From: Sulfurirhabdus autotrophica
Lineage (GTDB): Bacteria > Pseudomonadota > Gammaproteobacteria > Burkholderiales > SMCO01
Reading direction: 5' to 3'
DNA: 64,000 bases
NCBI RefSeq assembly: GCF_004346685.1
Contig: NZ_SMCO01000001.1
Coordinates: forward strand, 62,001-126,000
How positions within the stretch are numbered: position 1 is the first letter of the stretch; every line of letters begins with the position of its first letter. The notes under the pieces are model-generated. The model was not told where the DNA came from, made no database searches, and worked only from the letters and a program-made list of their open reading frames with translations. Made by a program: the position numbers and the translations under genes. Shown piece after piece: positions 61,097 through 64,000 of this stretch.

Positions 61097-61846
61097 ATGT
61101 TAGCAATTATCGGCGGTACAGGGTTAACCAAATTGGCCAATCTTGAAATTACGCATCGGCAAGTGATACGTACTCCCTATGGGGAACCTTCAGGCGCGCT
61201 TACATTCGGCAATATTTGTGGTCATAGCGTCATTTTTTTGGCACGCCATGGTTATGGGCACACAATTCCACCTCACGAAGTGAATTACCGGGCGAATATC
61301 TGGGCACTCCACTCTCAAAAGGTAAAAAATGTGATATCTGTAGCCGCTGTGGGGGGTATACATGCTGATTTGGTTCCAGGCGTCATTGTAGTGCCAGATC
61401 AAATAATTGATTACACCTATGGTCGCAAAAATACGTATTTTGAAGGAAATGGGAAGCCTGTCACCCATATGGATTTTACAGAACCCTATTGTGATTACAT
61501 GCGCAGTAGATGCAAAGATGGAATATTGGCAGCAGGCGAGAAATTTGTTGATGGCGGTGTGTATGCTTCTGTTCAAGGTCCCAGGTTGGAAACCAAGGCT
61601 GAAATAGATCGCTTGGAGCGCGATGGAGCCACTATGGTGGGTATGACTGGCATGCCAGAGGCTGCTTTAGCGAAAGAAATTGGATTGAGCTACGCAACGA
61701 TAGGTGTTGTCGCCAACTATGCCGCTGGTCGGGGTTCTAGCGCTCATCGCATCAGCTATGAAGAAATTGACACTGTTTTAAAGGCATCAATGGGCCGCGT
61801 CAGGAACATCCTTGAACACCTTGTGGATCTGGATAATGGCGATTAA
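61097..61846 (+). CDS. S-methyl-5'-thioinosine phosphorylase
   Basis: A 249-residue purine-nucleoside phosphorylase (MTAP/PNP type II). LAIIGGTGL (2-10) is the start, [22 protein letters not shown] the phosphate/ribose part, and [34 protein letters not shown] the core. In Pseudomonas the homologue (PA3004) prefers methylthioinosine, made by deamination of methylthioadenosine; I judge the same here from the hpt neighbour. MTAP activity on methylthioadenosine itself remains possible. AAGGA lies before the ATG; the stop overlaps def. Confidence 0.85.
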   Translation: MLAIIGGTGLTKLANLEITHRQVIRTPYGEPSGALTFGNICGHSVIFLARHGYGHTIPPHEVNYRANIWALHSQKVKNVISVAAVGGIHADLVPGVIVVPDQIIDYTYGRKNTYFEGNGKPVTHMDFTEPYCDYMRSRCKDGILAAGEKFVDGGVYASVQGPRLETKAEIDRLERDGATMVGMTGMPEAALAKEIGLSYATIGVVANYAAGRGSSAHRISYEEIDTVLKASMGRVRNILEHLVDLDNGD

Positions 61847-62369
61847 GCCTGTCTTGAGAATGGGTGACCCCCGCTTGCTGGAGATTTCTAGTCGCGTCGA
61901 ACTATTTAATACGCCTGAATTGCATGAGTTGATACAGGATATGCATGACACCATGGAATCGCTTGATGGTGCCGGATTAGCCGCTCCGCAAATTGGCGTC
62001 AGTTTGCAAGTAGTGATTTTTGGTGTTGGTCACAATCCCCGGTACCCTGATGCAGAGCAAGTCCCATACACCGTTCTCATTAATCCTGAGCTTTCTACTA
62101 TCAATGAAGAGATGGAGGAGGGCTGGGAAGGGTGTTTGTCAGTACCGGGAATGCGTGGCAAGGTGCCGCGTTATAAGCAATTGCGTTATAAAGGTTTTGA
62201 TCCTAAAGGCGAAAAGATAGACAGAGTGGTTGAAGGGTTTCATGCACGGGTAGTGCAACACGAGGTGGATCATTTGAATGGTATTCTTTATCCGATGCGA
62301 ATAGAAGATATGCGGTTTTTTGGTTTTACTGAAGTGCTTTTTCCTGGACAGGAACTTGTTGATGAGTGA
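61836..62369 (+). CDS. def: Peptide deformylase
   Basis: Metallo-hydrolase removing N-formyl from nascent chains, 177 residues from ATG 61836, overlapping the preceding stop. Motifs are GAGLAAPQ (45-52), EGCLS (98-102, with the metal Cys100) and HEVDH (142-146). This copy is not beside fmt, so it may be a second deformylase of the cell. Confidence 0.93.
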   Translation: MAIKPVLRMGDPRLLEISSRVELFNTPELHELIQDMHDTMESLDGAGLAAPQIGVSLQVVIFGVGHNPRYPDAEQVPYTVLINPELSTINEEMEEGWEGCLSVPGMRGKVPRYKQLRYKGFDPKGEKIDRVVEGFHARVVQHEVDHLNGILYPMRIEDMRFFGFTEVLFPGQELVDE

Positions 62370-62426
62370 AAACTTAAAATTACTAAGCGGATTCCAAGCG
62401 TTTTAATGCCTTTTTGTGTATGATTT

Positions 62427-62660
62427 TTACCATACATCAAATGATTCTGCTGGCAGTCTGTCACTGCATCTGTGCCACATAACATGCAACGCTCGTTTCA
62501 AAACAGTTGCAATCAGTTCAGGTTGGCCTAGAGCAGATTGTTGAAAACGCTCCCTCAACTCAGCCAGAAGATCGGCGAGTGTTTCAAGTTCACAGGCCAA
62601 ATTAACCCCCTTTTGTACAAAATTTTCCTCGTCATGTGCAATAAAACCTTCTAACCCCAC
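62427..62660 (-). pseudogene. C-terminal remnant of an O-GlcNAc-transferase-like glycosyltransferase
   Basis: A 77-residue frame starting from a GTG, directly preceded by a stop, that matches the last part of SPINDLY/GT41 enzymes: VGLEGFIAHDEENFVQKG, TLADLLAELRERFQQSALG and the terminal LKRALHVMWHR. The full-length relatives have 550 or more residues before this part; the present piece has no start region and no domain upstream. It is a decayed copy, lying just downstream of the related gene at 62736. The intergene 62661-62735 has nothing else. Confidence 0.72.
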
Positions 62661-62735
62661 TTAGTTAATAATAGTTGTCCCCACTATTCCTGGCAATTGA
62701 ATATAAGAAACACCTTTTGCTCTGTGCCGGTAAGT

Positions 62736-64000
62736 TTAGACAGAGTGTTTATCACTCATTACAGAATTAAAAAAGTCAATCAAGTCATCGACTGGTTGCA
62801 GATTTTCATAAAGGACAGAATTGTTTTTTAGTATATTTTTGCTGATCTTATCTCGTAATTGTTGATCGCTTGCGATTTGCACTGCTTTTTTAGCATAATT
62901 CTCGGTGTCTTTCGTGACACAATCAGACAAGTCAAGCATCTCACAATAATATGCTCCAACCCTGCCACGCATAAACTCTCCTACTTTCGTTACAAGCGGT
63001 GTCCCAGTTATAGAAGTCATGGCGGCCGTCGAACCTATACCAAAATGGAATGGGTCCAAAATTACATCGGCAGCAGAAATGGCACTCATAAAATCTATAG
63101 GATTGCTTAACCAAGGAAGGAAGATAATTCTTACCCTAAGATGTTCGGGGATGGTATTCTGGAATCGTTTAATAACATCGTGCTTCCAGTATGGTCTCAA
63201 ATCATCTTCAAACAGTATAATTACACCATTTTCATCGAGTTGCAGAATTCTGGTTATTGCTTCATCAAAATCAGGGTGAAGTTTTTGTAATTTCATCGGG
63301 CACATATAAATATGCTGATCATTTGGTAAATCTAATTCCAAGCGAGTTTTAAGTATTGCTGGTAATGATGGTCGTGAAAAGTAAACTATTGGAGATGGAA
63401 AACGAACCAATTTTTCACTGTAATGTTCTTCTGCGTTATTTGGTTCCATACGGTCAGTAGACAGAAAATAGTCGATATTTGCAATGCCCGTCGTTACTGG
63501 ATGACCTGTTAAAACACATTGCACTCTCGCCAAACGGGAAAAAGCCATGAAATAGCTGAGTGGTTCCATGCCTATATCTAGATATACCATTATGTCGAGC
63601 TCCAAATCGGCAATAATTTTCCGAGCCCCAGGTAAATTATAAGGAATACGGACACGATTTCCTGCAAAATTCGCGTAAATGTTATCATCGATAGAACTGT
63701 TCGAAATCAAGGTTACTTCTAATTGCGGTTTCAAAGATAATGATTCAATTATTTTGCTAAAACAGAGTGATACGGAATGGCTATATAAAAATTTGGAAAA
63801 AAAACCAACTCTAATTTTTTTCGATGCAACTAATTTAGATTTTGAGCAATGAGGGGCAATAAATAGTAGTGAAGGGCTGACTTTCTCATAGTATTTAGCT
63901 ATCTTGACTTGTAAATCCCGGTCATTTAAGCCGTGATAGGCTAAATAGAAATTAGTTTCTCCGATGATTTTTAAAGGTTCATTAATCGGTACATTTTCCT
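62736..64000 (-). CDS. O-GlcNAc-transferase-like glycosyltransferase (GT41, partial)
   Basis: The gene runs off the right edge; about 420 residues of the C-terminal part are visible. Motifs of the GT41 catalytic region are in order: NFYLAYHGLNDRDLQ and FIAPHC near the window edge, KIRVGFFSKFLYSHSV, LELDIMVYLDIGMEPLSYFM, VQCVLTGHPVTTGI, and the later AADVILDPFHFGIGSTAAM. The missing N-terminus usually holds TPR repeats. In bacteria such proteins glycosylate flagellin, adhesins or unknown proteins with GlcNAc or other sugars. A common ORF caller would give a start at 63734 (TTG); the frame clearly continues upstream. Confidence 0.85.
   Translation of the reverse strand, partial: ENVPINEPLKIIGETNFYLAYHGLNDRDLQVKIAKYYEKVSPSLLFIAPHCSKSKLVASKKIRVGFFSKFLYSHSVSLCFSKIIESLSLKPQLEVTLISNSSIDDNIYANFAGNRVRIPYNLPGARKIIADLELDIMVYLDIGMEPLSYFMAFSRLARVQCVLTGHPVTTGIANIDYFLSTDRMEPNNAEEHYSEKLVRFPSPIVYFSRPSLPAILKTRLELDLPNDQHIYMCPMKLQKLHPDFDEAITRILQLDENGVIILFEDDLRPYWKHDVIKRFQNTIPEHLRVRIIFLPWLSNPIDFMSAISAADVILDPFHFGIGSTAAMTSITGTPLVTKVGEFMRGRVGAYYCEMLDLSDCVTKDTENYAKKAVQIASDQQLRDKISKNILKNNSVLYENLQPVDDLIDFFNSVMSDKHSV

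Noticed and set aside
63734-63734. Start codon (TTG) of the right-edge glycosyltransferase
   Set aside because: The reading frame continues with conserved GT41 motifs (KIRVGFFSKF, NFYLAYHGLND) to the window edge.

Overview
The window looks like a chromosomal segment of a betaproteobacterium with moderate to low GC. Pointers are the gene orders smc-zipA-ligA, ftsK-lolA-rarA-serS and smpB/ratA-rnfH, the split dapC-dapD / yffB-dapE-prmB cluster, a methylthioinosine phosphorylase next to a hypoxanthine phosphoribosyltransferase, and a 400-residue TrpRS. An obligate or facultative methylotroph or chemolithotroph of the Nitrosomonadales would fit, but the sequence alone does not fix the genus. No rRNA, CRISPR array or prophage is visible. 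One complete insertion sequence (IS1595 type) and two tRNA-Ser genes are present.

Region 1 (1-11771, all minus strand) is a continuous set of twelve co-directional genes with overlaps or very short gaps: trxB, smr, a GT-C glycosyltransferase, then homologues of DprE1, DprE2, a HAD phosphatase and DPPR synthase, a flippase-like membrane protein, then ArnT-, ArnE-, ArnB- and ArnC-like genes running off the left edge. The four central genes match the mycobacterial route from PRPP and polyprenyl phosphate to polyprenyl-phosphoryl-D-arabinofuranose, with a HAD phosphatase in place of the mycobacterial PAP2-type enzyme. It is the most interesting system in the window: a Gram-negative D-arabinose donor pathway joined to an L-Ara4N-type lipid-modification set.

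Region 2 (12038-19283) is housekeeping: FtsK, LolA, RarA, SerRS, a convergent MltF lytic transglycosylase and tRNA-Ser(CGA). Region 3 (19405-28258) is more varied: an EI24/CysZ-like membrane protein, a secreted metallo-beta-lactamase-fold hydrolase, an AurF-like diiron protein, tRNA-Ser(GGA) followed by an orphan ParB-like protein and other genes of unclear origin, a pseudouridine synthase, HU with a clear promoter and terminator, and an AI-2E-type permease.

Region 4 (28499-41787) has transport and RNA-metabolism genes: an MFS carrier, YhiN, an MgtC/DUF4010 protein, SmpB, RatA-RnfH, a SoxK-like lipoprotein, a PHP phosphoesterase, YciO, an M50 protease, a TrpRS with a probable [4Fe-4S] motif, ScpA-ScpB and RluB. 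Region 5 (42033-51276) has lysine/peptidoglycan synthesis (DapC, DapD, DapE) with PrmB, a small heat-shock protein on the opposite strand, and the queF-FGGY kinase-PilZ operon. Region 6 (51368-59053) is smc-zipA-ligA-galU. SMC here and ScpAB in region 4 would form the condensin of this cell.

Region 7 (59046-64000) starts with an IS element sitting exactly behind the galU stop codon, then a DsrE-family protein behind a 14-bp inverted repeat, a purine-salvage pair with peptide deformylase, and an O-GlcNAc-transferase-like gene running off the right edge beside the decayed C-terminus of a paralogue.
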